Assembly: GCF_029892785.1 (NCBI RefSeq)
Contig: NZ_JARXXA010000005.1
Coordinates: 62,001-126,000, forward strand
From: Parabacteroides sp. PH5-46
GTDB lineage: Bacteria; Bacteroidota; Bacteroidia; Bacteroidales; Tannerellaceae
Direction: 5' to 3'
Length of the DNA: 64,000 bases
In this document: positions 39,285 to 50,660 of the stretch, one piece after another
Position numbering within the stretch: position 1 is the first letter of the stretch
Layout: each line of letters begins with the position of its first letter
The notes under the pieces: model-generated
The model's database searches: none
Told to the model about the DNA's origin: nothing
Seen by the model: the letters and a program-made list of their open reading frames with translations, nothing else
Translations under genes and position numbers: made by a program

Positions 39285-40007
39285 ATGAAAAAAGTTACAG
39301 TAGTGTGCATGTTGATAATGAGTTCTTTAACAGTGCTTCACGCACAATGGTCTTTAACTCCGGAAGCGGGTATTACAGCTATAAACAGAGCAGGTAATGA
39401 TGATTGGACTGCCGGGTGGAAGTTGGGTGTAGGCCTTGAATATGAGTTTAATAATCGGTTCTCGCTAAAATCCGGACTACATTACTCACAACGCGGGTAT
39501 TCATACAATTATTTGATGCCCTTTTATTTTTCAGATCCCGCTATGGAATATGGTTCGCTTGACTATGTATATAGTCATGGGGATATGAACAGGCATTTTT
39601 TGCAGATACCACTTATGGCAAAGTTTTCGTTTGACCTGACGAAGGATGCGCGTTTCAACTTTGCAGCAGGTCCTTACATTGGCTTCTGCATCAATGAATC
39701 CTGGGGGTACGGAACATGGGTTTTAGGTGAAGAGCCTCAGAACCCAAACCCATATCATGGTTATTATGGTAATTATGGATATGGGGGTTATGGCGGTTAT
39801 GGCAGCTACTACTATAGTAGTAATAACAACAACCGGAAGACATTCGACTGGGGTTTGAGTTTCTCGATGGGTGTTGAAGTGAAGAACTGGGTGATGAACC
39901 TGGGTTATGAGTTGGATCTGGGTAAAGAATACCGCTGGGATTCTATGAACCCCAAGTATCACACCTTCAGCCTGTCGGTAGGATATAAATTTAAATTAGG
40001 AAAATAA
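39285..40007 (+). CDS. Outer-membrane beta-barrel protein with Gly/Tyr-rich loop
   Basis: 240 residues from ATG at 39285 (signal peptide MKKVTVVCMLIMSSLTVLHA, cut before QWSLTPEAG). Repeated amphipathic strands (RFSLKSGLHYSQRGYSYNY, NWVMNLGYELDLGKEYRW, FSLSVGYKFKLGK ending aromatic-basic) fit an 8-strand barrel (OMP_b-brl). Residues about 158-180 form a Gly/Tyr/Asn loop (GYGGYGGYGSYYYSSNNN), unusual for the family. Placed between the sigma factor and FecR. Confidence 0.8.
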   Translation: MKKVTVVCMLIMSSLTVLHAQWSLTPEAGITAINRAGNDDWTAGWKLGVGLEYEFNNRFSLKSGLHYSQRGYSYNYLMPFYFSDPAMEYGSLDYVYSHGDMNRHFLQIPLMAKFSFDLTKDARFNFAAGPYIGFCINESWGYGTWVLGEEPQNPNPYHGYYGNYGYGGYGGYGSYYYSSNNNNRKTFDWGLSFSMGVEVKNWVMNLGYELDLGKEYRWDSMNPKYHTFSLSVGYKFKLGK

Positions 40008-40012
40008 AATAA

Positions 40013-40855
40013 ATGCATAACGAGCAGGAACATAAATGGGAAGAGCGGATTCGCTTTGTAGCCAAACACTACGAAGAAGGACGTCTTGATACGGATAAAG
40101 CCTGGAAGCAGTTTGCTTCGGAAAAGGGCATCCGGCGGACGATCCCGCTTCGCAGGTACCTATTGGCTATTGCCTCTGTAGCTTTGCTGCTCGTTGGTAT
40201 TACCTCCCTTTATCTATGGGAGAGAAGCAAGCCGGAATGGGTGATGGTTTCTACCCTTCCGGATCAACTGAAAGATGTATATCTACCGGATAGTACGCTG
40301 ATTAGTATGAGCGGAAATTCGTGGATCAGATATAATGTAAAAGAATATGGAAAAACCAGGCGTGAAGTGGAGATGAAAGGGAAAGCTTTTTATGAAGTAA
40401 CACATGATGAATCACGCCCCTTTTCCGTACAAACCAACTATACGGAAGTAGAAGTGCTGGGTACAGCTTTTCAGGTACACGAGCGGTCTGCTTCTGTAGA
40501 GGTACATGTAGCTACCGGAAAGGTAAAATTTACAGCCGGTCAGGATCAGGAAAAAAAGAGTATAATATTAACAAAAGGAATGTCGGCAAATTATTCTATG
40601 GAAACACAAGATATAGAACTACAGACAAAAGAAAAACCTAATTATCTATCGTGGAAAACAGGTATCATTCACTTCCATGGCACACCTCTGGAAGAAGTTA
40701 TAGACGATTTAACAGACCATTATAACCAACCGGTAAGAAGCCGCACAAGCATACGGGGCGAGCGGTTAACAGCCACCTTTGAATCTTTACCGCTAGATCA
40801 AATACTGATGATAATCAACCAAACTTTAGATGTGCGTTTGTACGTTGAGAAATAA
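40013..40855 (+). CDS. FecR-type anti-sigma / signal transducer
   Basis: 280 residues. N-terminal cytoplasmic part (about 1-48), one membrane helix (LLAIASVALLLVGITSLYLW, 50-69), then the periplasmic FecR domain: VYLPDSTLISMSGNSWIRYN (about 90), MKGKAFYEVTHDESRPFSVQ and VEVLGTAFQVHE. The C-terminal DUF4974 segment follows (FHGTPLEEVIDDLTDHYNQP; FESLPLDQILMIINQTLDV). It holds the sigma factor until the TonB receptor signals. The receptor gene start overlaps or abuts it, depending on the start chosen. Confidence 0.92.
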   Translation: MHNEQEHKWEERIRFVAKHYEEGRLDTDKAWKQFASEKGIRRTIPLRRYLLAIASVALLLVGITSLYLWERSKPEWVMVSTLPDQLKDVYLPDSTLISMSGNSWIRYNVKEYGKTRREVEMKGKAFYEVTHDESRPFSVQTNYTEVEVLGTAFQVHERSASVEVHVATGKVKFTAGQDQEKKSIILTKGMSANYSMETQDIELQTKEKPNYLSWKTGIIHFHGTPLEEVIDDLTDHYNQPVRSRTSIRGERLTATFESLPLDQILMIINQTLDVRLYVEK

Positions 40856-40871
40856 GACAAAAAATTGTGGT

Positions 40872-43544
40872 ATGTGGTACGTGATATGTGGCAAGTTACT
40901 TACCCCTTACCCCTTACTGCTTACCTCTCTTTTGCTGCTTTTTTGCTCCTTCACACCTATACCATTAGTCACTATTGACATGAAACAGGTAGATGTAGAG
41001 GATGTCTTTCTGGAGCTGGAAAAGCAGACAGGTCTATTTTTCTCTTACGAGTCCTCCTTACTGGATGAGTTCCCGAAAGTATCGCTGACGGTGAAAGACG
41101 AATCGCTGTCTTCCTGCCTGAAAAAACTGTTTGCCAATCTGCCGGTAGTGTATAAGGTAGCAAACGGGTACATCATCCTGAAAAGAAAACCCCGGCAATA
41201 TACAATCAGTGGCTTTGTCAGAGATTCGGTTTCTTACGAAAGCCTGATCAATGCTACGGTGATAGATTGCTTATCGGGTAAAGGAGGTGTTTCCAATAAT
41301 TACGGTTTCTACAGCATTACGCTTCCAGCCGGAAAAGTAGTTCTGCGTTCTTCATATGTTGGATACCAAACAAAAGAGATACCTCTCTATTTAGACCGGG
41401 ATACCTTGATAGATATACCACTCTGTCTGTTGGGGGCGCTACAGGAGGTTGTAGTCCGGGGCAATAACCCCCATTCGGAAGTAATGAGCAGCCGGATGGG
41501 GAATATAGAGCTCTCGTCGGGACACCTGTCTAAAGTGCCATCTTTGTTTGGCGAACCCGATCTGATACGAACTTTCCAGCAGATGCCGGGGGTAGCTTCA
41601 GGGACTGAAATTCTGGGTGGTATGTTCGTAAGAGGAGGAAACGGGGATGACAACCTCTTCCTGATAGACGGGATTCCGGTGTACAACGTCAACCATGTAG
41701 CGGGGCTCTTTTCCACCTTCAATCCCGATGTAGTAAAGAATGTGGATTTTTATAAAGGAGGCTTTCCGGCACGATACGGCGGAAGGCTTTCGTCTGTTGT
41801 AGACGTCCGCCTGAAAGACGGAGATATGCAACAGTATCACGGCAATGTATCGATAGGTCTACTGGCGGCCAAAGCCAATATTGAAGGGCCGATCGTCAAA
41901 GACCGGACCTCTTTCAACGTGGCCTTCAGGCGTACCTGGCTGGATGCCCTGAGCGCTCCGGCCTTCGCCATTATAAATAATACCCGGAAAAACGAGGACG
42001 TGTTTGTAGGCTATTCGTTTTACGACCTGAATGCCAAGATCAATCATATCTTTACACCTAAAAGCCGCTTGTATGCTAATTTCTACATGGGGCAAGATCG
42101 CCTGAGGTATACATATTGGCACAATATAACCAAATTGAAACAGGGAACGGAAACGATCTGGCGCTGGGGCAACCTGGTAACCTCTCTCAACTGGACCTAT
42201 ATATTCAACCAAAAGCTGTTCGGGAATTTCAATACTTCCTACTCGCGCTACCGTTCCAAGATGCAGGAAGAAGAAAAGACACCAATATACTGGGGATCAA
42301 ACATGATAAAAGATATTTATTCGTCGCACAATTCCGGGATAGAAGACCTGGGCTATCGTTTCGACATGGATTACTCCCCCACCCCCAATCACCGGATCCG
42401 CTTTGGTGCAGACTACCTGTACCATATCTACCGGCCGGAAGATAAAACAATGCATGCAATGATCCTCGATTTATCTACCACCTATGCCTATAACCAATTA
42501 TATAACAACCCAATAATCTATGCACATGAATGGAGTATATATGCCGAAGACGACTGGCTGCTGCACGACAAATGGAAAGCAAACATGGGAGCCCGCCTGA
42601 ATGGCTATCAGGTAGATGGGAAAACCTACCTGTCGCTTCAGCCCCGTATCTCCTTGCGCTACCTGATAACCCATGATTTATCCTTAAAGGCCTCCTACGT
42701 AAAAATGGATCAGTATGTACACCAGTTGTCCAACACATACGCTAATTTGCCCTCGGATATATGGGTGCCGGTAACGGCTAATGTAAAGCCTCAGAACTCC
42801 CATCTGTTCTCCTTTGGCGCCTATTATAAGCTAAAAAAGACATATGACCTGTCGGTTGAAGGTTACTATAAAAGAATGGATAACCTGATAGAGTATCAGG
42901 ATAACGCCTTACTATTCCCTGATTATGTAGATTGGGACAAGAAAATATCCATGGGAGAAGGACGCTCTTACGGGGCGGAGTTCATGGCACGAAAGAGCGA
43001 AGGCCGGACATCCGGTTGGGTATCCTATACGCTTTCCTGGTCAGACCGCATCTTTCATGACCGGCTGGTAAACGAAGGCAGGCGCTTCCCTGCCAAGTAC
43101 GATAACCGCCACAAGCTGAATGTAACAGTCATTCATAAATTCAGCCCCAAAGTAGACCTGAGCGCTTCGTGGACATACGCCAGCGGCAACCGGGTAACAG
43201 TTGTTATAGACAGCTATTTATCTCACCAGACAGGCAATTCCTATCCCGGCTATATCCATGATGAAGCAGGGTACTACCTACCTGTTAATACCTTTGAAGG
43301 CATACTAGGCCGGAATGCCGCCAAGCTGGGAGACTATCACCGGCTCGACCTGAGCCTGAACATTTATCGCCCCAAGAAGAAAGGGCGGATGGGTATCTGG
43401 AACGTCAGCCTGTATAACGTCTACAGCCGCATGAACCCCTTCTATATAGAGGATACCTACCTGAATCAGGACGGACGGTTTACCATCCGTCAGAAGGGGA
43501 TTATTCCGGTTATTCCCTCGGTTTCATATACCTATAAATTCTAA
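40872..43544 (+). CDS. TonB-dependent receptor with STN signalling domain
   Basis: 890 residues from ATG at 40872 (MWYVICGKLLTPYPLLLTSL, a signal-like leader); a longer start at 40830 overlaps fecR. The STN domain follows (IDMKQVDVEDVFLELEKQTG ... YKVANGYIILKRK), then a carboxypeptidase-regulatory-like domain (YTISGFVRDSVSYESLINAT), plug (IRTFQQMPGVASGTEILGGM; FVRGGNGDDNLFLIDGIPVY) and barrel ending SYTYKF. The STN domain and ECF/FecR neighbours mark it as a transducing receptor, distinct from SusC. Substrate unknown. Confidence 0.9.
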   Translation: MWYVICGKLLTPYPLLLTSLLLLFCSFTPIPLVTIDMKQVDVEDVFLELEKQTGLFFSYESSLLDEFPKVSLTVKDESLSSCLKKLFANLPVVYKVANGYIILKRKPRQYTISGFVRDSVSYESLINATVIDCLSGKGGVSNNYGFYSITLPAGKVVLRSSYVGYQTKEIPLYLDRDTLIDIPLCLLGALQEVVVRGNNPHSEVMSSRMGNIELSSGHLSKVPSLFGEPDLIRTFQQMPGVASGTEILGGMFVRGGNGDDNLFLIDGIPVYNVNHVAGLFSTFNPDVVKNVDFYKGGFPARYGGRLSSVVDVRLKDGDMQQYHGNVSIGLLAAKANIEGPIVKDRTSFNVAFRRTWLDALSAPAFAIINNTRKNEDVFVGYSFYDLNAKINHIFTPKSRLYANFYMGQDRLRYTYWHNITKLKQGTETIWRWGNLVTSLNWTYIFNQKLFGNFNTSYSRYRSKMQEEEKTPIYWGSNMIKDIYSSHNSGIEDLGYRFDMDYSPTPNHRIRFGADYLYHIYRPEDKTMHAMILDLSTTYAYNQLYNNPIIYAHEWSIYAEDDWLLHDKWKANMGARLNGYQVDGKTYLSLQPRISLRYLITHDLSLKASYVKMDQYVHQLSNTYANLPSDIWVPVTANVKPQNSHLFSFGAYYKLKKTYDLSVEGYYKRMDNLIEYQDNALLFPDYVDWDKKISMGEGRSYGAEFMARKSEGRTSGWVSYTLSWSDRIFHDRLVNEGRRFPAKYDNRHKLNVTVIHKFSPKVDLSASWTYASGNRVTVVIDSYLSHQTGNSYPGYIHDEAGYYLPVNTFEGILGRNAAKLGDYHRLDLSLNIYRPKKKGRMGIWNVSLYNVYSRMNPFYIEDTYLNQDGRFTIRQKGIIPVIPSVSYTYKF

Positions 43545-43548
43545 GCCT

Positions 43549-44580
43549 ATGAAAAGAACAGCCTTGCAAATACTTGTGATCTTGCTGACAATATCGGTTA
43601 CTTCCTGCACGTCGGATATTGAGCTGGATATTGAGCTTCCGCCTCCTTCTCTGGTACTGAACGCTTCCCTGTGTGAAGACTCCGTTATCGTAGCCCATGT
43701 GTCGCGTACGGTAAGCAACCTCTTAGTAGGTAACAGGTATTCTGATTTTGTAGATAGCATATCCATAGATAATGCGGACGTAGAACTCTATATCAATGAT
43801 GTAAGCCATGGCGCCATGCAAAAAGCGGTAGCCAAAGGGATGTATCTGATGCCGGGCTGTTACCCTTCGCCGGGCGATCAGGTCCGCATAGAAGCAAAAT
43901 CAGACAATTATAAGCCGATATCAGCCTCTGTACAGCTACAGGAACGTCCGGAGATTACAAAGATTGATACACAAATGATCTATACGGGCTATAGCCATAT
44001 TATGCAGTTGGGAGTCAGTTTTAAAGAAAGGAGAAACGAGCAGAACTTCTATATGCTATCAATCTACGGCAAAAGTATAATAGAGTTAGAGGATAGTACA
44101 GTAGTAGGGCTATTTACCGTTTATAGCAAACATAATAACGAATTGGTGCTGGAAGAAATGGTTCCTGAATATTTTACGCGCTACTATAACTATTCTTCTT
44201 ATGGCAGCTATTATTATCCCGGCAGCGTATATGCCACTTCGTATATTTTTTCAGACGAACTGATTAACAGGGAGGAATATACGATAGACCTGACATTAGA
44301 AAACATATATCTTTCCTATGCAAGTGATACCCTGTCTATTTCCACCAGCTATGAGATAGAGCTGTCATCTATATCGGAGTCTTATTATTTATATTGCCGA
44401 TCCAAGACTTTGCAATACAAGCAGAAAGAAGATCTATTCGGAAGCGTAGGCCTACGCGAACCCATCCCTACCTATACAAATGTAATAAACGGATATGGCC
44501 TATTATCTGCCAAGCAAATCTCTGCTGAATCAGTTGAATTGCCCTTGAGTGAGACGCCTCCTCCTTACGTCTGGTGGTAG
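43549..44580 (+). CDS. DUF4249 lipoprotein partner of the TonB receptor
   Basis: 343 residues. Lipoprotein signal MKRTALQILVILLTISVTSC (Cys20). LDIELPPPSLVLNASLCEDS, then VIVAHVSRTVSN, and VELYINDVSHGAMQKA match DUF4249, which accompanies STN-TonB receptors in Bacteroidales. Lipidated, likely outer-membrane. A Ser/Tyr-rich part (YYNYSSYGSYYYPGSVYATS) lies in the centre. It begins 4 bases after the receptor stop. Confidence 0.88.
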   Translation: MKRTALQILVILLTISVTSCTSDIELDIELPPPSLVLNASLCEDSVIVAHVSRTVSNLLVGNRYSDFVDSISIDNADVELYINDVSHGAMQKAVAKGMYLMPGCYPSPGDQVRIEAKSDNYKPISASVQLQERPEITKIDTQMIYTGYSHIMQLGVSFKERRNEQNFYMLSIYGKSIIELEDSTVVGLFTVYSKHNNELVLEEMVPEYFTRYYNYSSYGSYYYPGSVYATSYIFSDELINREEYTIDLTLENIYLSYASDTLSISTSYEIELSSISESYYLYCRSKTLQYKQKEDLFGSVGLREPIPTYTNVINGYGLLSAKQISAESVELPLSETPPPYVWW

Positions 44581-44755
44581 CTTAAGAGCTTGCGTTATCA
44601 AAAACCCCTCTATTATGAAACAAATATCCCCCTACTATTAACTGTACTGTGCACACATCTAAAACATTCGATGCTTACTAAGTGAACAAAATACCATATT
44701 TTTGTCATGTGATAAATATCGCTAAGTGCAAACTTAAATCTAGGATCCTAAATAA

Positions 44756-46333
<1,578 letters not shown>

Positions 46334-46475
46334 ACCGGTTCCTATATATCTGATAATATGATATTGTAAAGAAAATTAGGGCAGAAGAATAAGATAAAAA
46401 CATCCTCATTTATTTGCTATAATCAGCAATTAAAGGTAGTTTTACACTTCTGTTATGAAAACTACATAATAGTAT

Positions 46476-49400
46476 ATGAGGAAAGAATTTATAATAGTTT
46501 TTCTATGCATTTGCATCTCTTTATTGGGTCATGCTCAGTCTGTGAAATTATTTTCCGTAGATAAAGAGTTGTCAAACAGCTTGATTTATAATATTTACCA
46601 GGATAAAAACGGAATCATCTGGATTGCTACGGAAGACGGACTGAACCGGTATGACGGATCCAAATTCACTATTTACAAACACGACAAGAATGATACGCTC
46701 TCTTTGGGGCATAACTTTGTGCGTATCCTCTTTGAAGACAGCAAAGAGCATTTCTTTGTAGGGCTTTTCAAAGGGTTGCAACTCTATGATTATGCTACCG
46801 ATACCTTTAATGATATCCCGATGATCCTGGAGAACGGAGAGATTGCCAAATCTCACGTTACATCCATCATTGAAAGAAAGAACGGAGATATTATTATCGG
46901 AACTTCCGGAGAAGGCCTTTACCAACTGACACAAGAAGACGGTAAGCTGTATGCCAAGCAGGAAAGCTGGATTGTTCCCAGTTTACATATCATCTGTGTG
47001 TATGAAGATAAAGCTGAAAACTTGTGGGTTTCAACAGAAGATAAAGGTCTTTATCTGCTGACTAAAAACAATAACCTGATCAGTTTTTTCAGGCATAACA
47101 ACATTGTATTACATAACATATCAAGCATTTGCGAAGACAAGGATGGCAATCTTTTGGTTGGCAGTATGACTCGTGGCCTCTTTGGTTTCAACAAAAATGC
47201 TATGTCTTTCTTCCCGATTGAATACCCGGAAAATCCGAACCTTCCCATAAAAAAGTTGTATACAGACGGATCTAATGATATTTATATCGGTACAGACGGC
47301 TGCGGCATAAAGGTATATGATTCGGACAGTAAAAAGATTATCGATAATTCGTTCAACGTCACGATATTCGACCTGGAAAAATCCAAAGCACATACCATGA
47401 TCAAAGATAATGCCGGAAACATCTGGCTGGGTATTTACCAAAAAGGGGTTATCATGGTGCCGGTTCAAACCAATAAGTTCAGCTATATCGGATATAAATC
47501 GATGAAATACAACAAGATTGGATCTAATTGCATTATGTCCGTATACGAAGACAGTGAAGGTATCTTATGGGTAGGAACCGACAATGACGGGCTTTATGGG
47601 CTGCATCCGGATGGTAGGTCGGTACACTTTGCCCATTCCTCAAAAGAAACTTCTATTCCGCCTACTATTCTCTGTATTTTTGAAGACTCCAATAAGAATC
47701 TTTGGCTGGGTTCTTACTTGAATGGTATGGCAAAGGTGAACAAAAGAACAGGAGAATGTACCTATGTTACCAACCTTCTTGATCAAAACCAAAACCCGGT
47801 TCAGCGGGTCTATGCTTTTCAGGAAGATGCCAATAAACAACTTTGGATCGGAACCATGGGATTTGGTCTGTACTGTATGGATCTGAACACCGGAGAAATA
47901 ACGAACCATAACCGGATAAATACGCCTGAATTATCCGGAGAGGAGAATTATCTGTTCAACAACTGGATCGACTGCTTGCTGCTGACCAAAGAGCAGAAAT
48001 TATACATAGGAACTTATAATGGCTTGATCTGCCTGGATCTGAAAACCAAAAGTTATCTTTCTACTTTTGACACATTAGTATTGTTCCCCGGACTTGTTAT
48101 ATATACCTTGTACGAAGATAAACAAGGAAATCTATATGCCGGTACATCCGAAGGCTTGATTTGCATTGACAAGAACACCAATCAAACCTCTATCTACACT
48201 ACGGAAGACGGGCTCCCGAACAATGTAGTCTGTGGAATAAAAAGAGACGGGAACAACAATCTTTGGATCAGTACAAATTATGGAATGTCACAATTTAACC
48301 TGATTAACAAAACGTTTGTAAACTATTATGCCAGTGATGGTTTGCAAGGTAATGAATTTTCAAAAAGCGCCTCTCTGATTAACTTCAAAGGGCAGTTTAT
48401 ATTCGGAGGTATCAGCGGTATAACCTTTTTCAACCCTCAGGATATATGTTTTCAGGAAAAGAAGCTACAAATACACATAACCGATTTTTATATACACGAC
48501 AAGCCTGTAAGGAAAAACACGAAATCCGGCAGTTACACAATCATTGATACATCAGTGATGAGTGCCGAAAATTTCAACCTTTCCCATAGCGATAATTCGT
48601 TCAGTATTGAATTTTCAACCATGGAATTCAATACTCCCGAAAGGATCTCTTATATGTACAGTATAAATGGGGAAAACTGGGTTACTTTGCTTCCCGGAGT
48701 CAACCGGATCTCATTCAGCAATCTGGCTCCCGGAAAATACAACTTCAAAGTAAAAGCAAGAGATTATGATTCCTATTCGGATGAACGGAATATATCTGTA
48801 ACCATACACCCACCCTGGTATCTTACCGCTTGGGCAAAACTGGTTTATTTGCTTATAGCTCTTCTGCTTATCTATCTGTCAATCCTGGAAACACGGCAAC
48901 GATATCGTTCGCGCCAGAAAATGGTTGAACATCAACATGCCGAAGAAATCAATGAAGCTAAATTGCAATTCTTTATGAATATTGCTCACGAAATCAGGAC
49001 TCCTATGTCGCTCGTTATCAGTCCGCTTAAACGCCTGATGACATCCGACAAGAACAACGAACGGCAGGCAAGCTATAAAATAATACACCGTAATGCCGAA
49101 CGTATCTTAAGCTTGATCAATCAGTTGATGGATATCCGGAAGATTGATAAGGGGATTATGACGCTTACATTCCAAGAGGTGGAAATTGTAGGTTTCGTTG
49201 GCGATCTCTATTCCTATTTCGAATACCAGGCGAAAGCAAAAAATATAGATTTCAATCTTCGTACAGAGCTGAAACAGTTGAAGGTATGGGTAGACCCCAA
49301 GAACTTTGACAAGATTATTCTGAATGTGCTTTCCAATGCTTTCAAATTTACACCGGAAAACGGAAAAATAGATATCTATCTGAGTATCATAGATGAGAAA

Positions 49401-50549
49401 ACAGTATACAACAACATAGAGCAGTATTTTGAGATCATCATCTCAGACAATGGTATCGGAATAAATGATGAAGAGAAAGAACGTGTTTTTGAACGTTTTT
49501 ACCAGATACGTAACAGCCACAACAGTTCCAATGTCAGTACAGGAATTGGGCTTCATCTTACCCGCTCATTAGTAGAATTACATCATGGTTCGATATGGAT
49601 GGAAAATAACGAAGAGGGAGGCTCCAGCTTCATTATACGCATCCCTATGGGAAAAGACCATCTGAAACCCGAAGAAATAGAAGATAGCCCTGAACAGACA
49701 GCTGTTCCGGCAGAGAAAATAGAGATTTCTTCCGATTTACCAACCGACACTGATAAAGTAAAAGTGAAATCGAAAACCAAGCACCGGATCATGATTGTAG
49801 AAGACGATGAAGAAATCCGGAAGTACATCTGCGAGGAGTTGGCAGGCGAATATCATACGGTTGAATACGCCAATGGCAAAGAGGCGCTGAGTGCCATCTT
49901 GAAGAAAGCACCTGACCTGGTAATTAGTGATGTTATGATGCCTGAAATGGACGGAATCACCCTTTGCCGTAAAATAAAACAGAATATCAATATCAACCAC
50001 ATCCCGGTTGTTTTAGTCACTGCAAAGTCAAGGGAAGAAGACAATCTGGAAGGTCTGAGTATCGGGGCAGACGCTTATATTGTTAAGCCTTTCAATATAG
50101 ACCTGTTGAAGAAAACCATCGAAAATATCATTCGCAACAGGGAACTGCTTCGTAATACATACGAGGGGAATCAACTACAGGAAGATAAAGTAAAGAAAAT
50201 ACAGATCAAATCAGCAGATGAAAAGCTGATGGAAAGGATCATGAAAGTCATCAATAATAACCTTTCAAATCCGGAATTAAGTGTAGAATCAATAGCAGAT
50301 CAGGTAGGTATCAGCAGAGTACATTTGCACCGGAAATTAAAAGAGTTGACGAATCAAACTACGCGTGATTTTATCCGCAATATCCGCTTAAAACAGGCCG
50401 CAGACCTGCTAGCCGGTAAAAACCTTTCCATCTCTGAAGTAGCAGAAGCTACCGGCTTTACAAACCTGGGGCACTTCTCCAATGCCTTTAAAGAACTATA
50501 CGGAGTACCCCCAAGCACCTATATGGAAGAGCACAGAAACAATTCTTGA
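46476..50549 (+). CDS. Hybrid two-component system regulator (HTCS) for xylan
   Basis: 1357 residues. Signal peptide (MRKEFIIVFLCICISLLGHA), then repeated Reg_prop propeller blades (e.g. NGIIWIATEDGLNRYDG), a Y_Y_Y domain (FSIEFSTMEFNTPERISYMY), membrane helix at about 783-803 (LVYLLIALLLIYLS). Cytoplasmic HisKA (NIAHEIRTPMSLVISPL, His about 838), HATPase (IIISDNGIGINDEEKERVFE), receiver (ISDVMMPEMDGITLCRK, Asp about 1152), C-terminal AraC HTH (SVESIADQVGISRVHLHRKL; ISEVAEATGFTNLGHFSNAF). It senses oligosaccharide in the periplasm and activates the PUL. Confidence 0.96.
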   Translation: MRKEFIIVFLCICISLLGHAQSVKLFSVDKELSNSLIYNIYQDKNGIIWIATEDGLNRYDGSKFTIYKHDKNDTLSLGHNFVRILFEDSKEHFFVGLFKGLQLYDYATDTFNDIPMILENGEIAKSHVTSIIERKNGDIIIGTSGEGLYQLTQEDGKLYAKQESWIVPSLHIICVYEDKAENLWVSTEDKGLYLLTKNNNLISFFRHNNIVLHNISSICEDKDGNLLVGSMTRGLFGFNKNAMSFFPIEYPENPNLPIKKLYTDGSNDIYIGTDGCGIKVYDSDSKKIIDNSFNVTIFDLEKSKAHTMIKDNAGNIWLGIYQKGVIMVPVQTNKFSYIGYKSMKYNKIGSNCIMSVYEDSEGILWVGTDNDGLYGLHPDGRSVHFAHSSKETSIPPTILCIFEDSNKNLWLGSYLNGMAKVNKRTGECTYVTNLLDQNQNPVQRVYAFQEDANKQLWIGTMGFGLYCMDLNTGEITNHNRINTPELSGEENYLFNNWIDCLLLTKEQKLYIGTYNGLICLDLKTKSYLSTFDTLVLFPGLVIYTLYEDKQGNLYAGTSEGLICIDKNTNQTSIYTTEDGLPNNVVCGIKRDGNNNLWISTNYGMSQFNLINKTFVNYYASDGLQGNEFSKSASLINFKGQFIFGGISGITFFNPQDICFQEKKLQIHITDFYIHDKPVRKNTKSGSYTIIDTSVMSAENFNLSHSDNSFSIEFSTMEFNTPERISYMYSINGENWVTLLPGVNRISFSNLAPGKYNFKVKARDYDSYSDERNISVTIHPPWYLTAWAKLVYLLIALLLIYLSILETRQRYRSRQKMVEHQHAEEINEAKLQFFMNIAHEIRTPMSLVISPLKRLMTSDKNNERQASYKIIHRNAERILSLINQLMDIRKIDKGIMTLTFQEVEIVGFVGDLYSYFEYQAKAKNIDFNLRTELKQLKVWVDPKNFDKIILNVLSNAFKFTPENGKIDIYLSIIDEKTVYNNIEQYFEIIISDNGIGINDEEKERVFERFYQIRNSHNSSNVSTGIGLHLTRSLVELHHGSIWMENNEEGGSSFIIRIPMGKDHLKPEEIEDSPEQTAVPAEKIEISSDLPTDTDKVKVKSKTKHRIMIVEDDEEIRKYICEELAGEYHTVEYANGKEALSAILKKAPDLVISDVMMPEMDGITLCRKIKQNININHIPVVLVTAKSREEDNLEGLSIGADAYIVKPFNIDLLKKTIENIIRNRELLRNTYEGNQLQEDKVKKIQIKSADEKLMERIMKVINNNLSNPELSVESIADQVGISRVHLHRKLKELTNQTTRDFIRNIRLKQAADLLAGKNLSISEVAEATGFTNLGHFSNAFKELYGVPPSTYMEEHRNNS

Positions 50550-50555
50550 ATATCG

Positions 50556-50637
50556 TCCCACAATTGTAGAACTTATGTTCAACATATGTAGAACATGAGT
50601 TCAACAGTTGTTGAACATGTGTTCTACATATGTGGGA
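50556..50637. repeat. Nested palindrome cluster between convergent genes (locus 3)
   Basis: Arms 50556-50583 and 50610-50637 are 28-base inverted repeats with 4 mismatches (TCCCACA ... TGTAGAAC ... ATGTTCAAC). The 26-base loop contains more of the same units (ATATGTAGAAC, ATGAGTTCAAC). It lies between the HTCS stop and the SDR stop, so it could serve as a two-way terminator, though no T run is present. Confidence 0.85.
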
Positions 50638-50660
50638 TTTCAAAAATATCAGTAAAAAGC

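Noticed and set aside
46572-50044. Minus-strand frames opposite the HTCS gene
   Set aside because: Shadows of a 1357-codon gene with clear domains on the plus strand.
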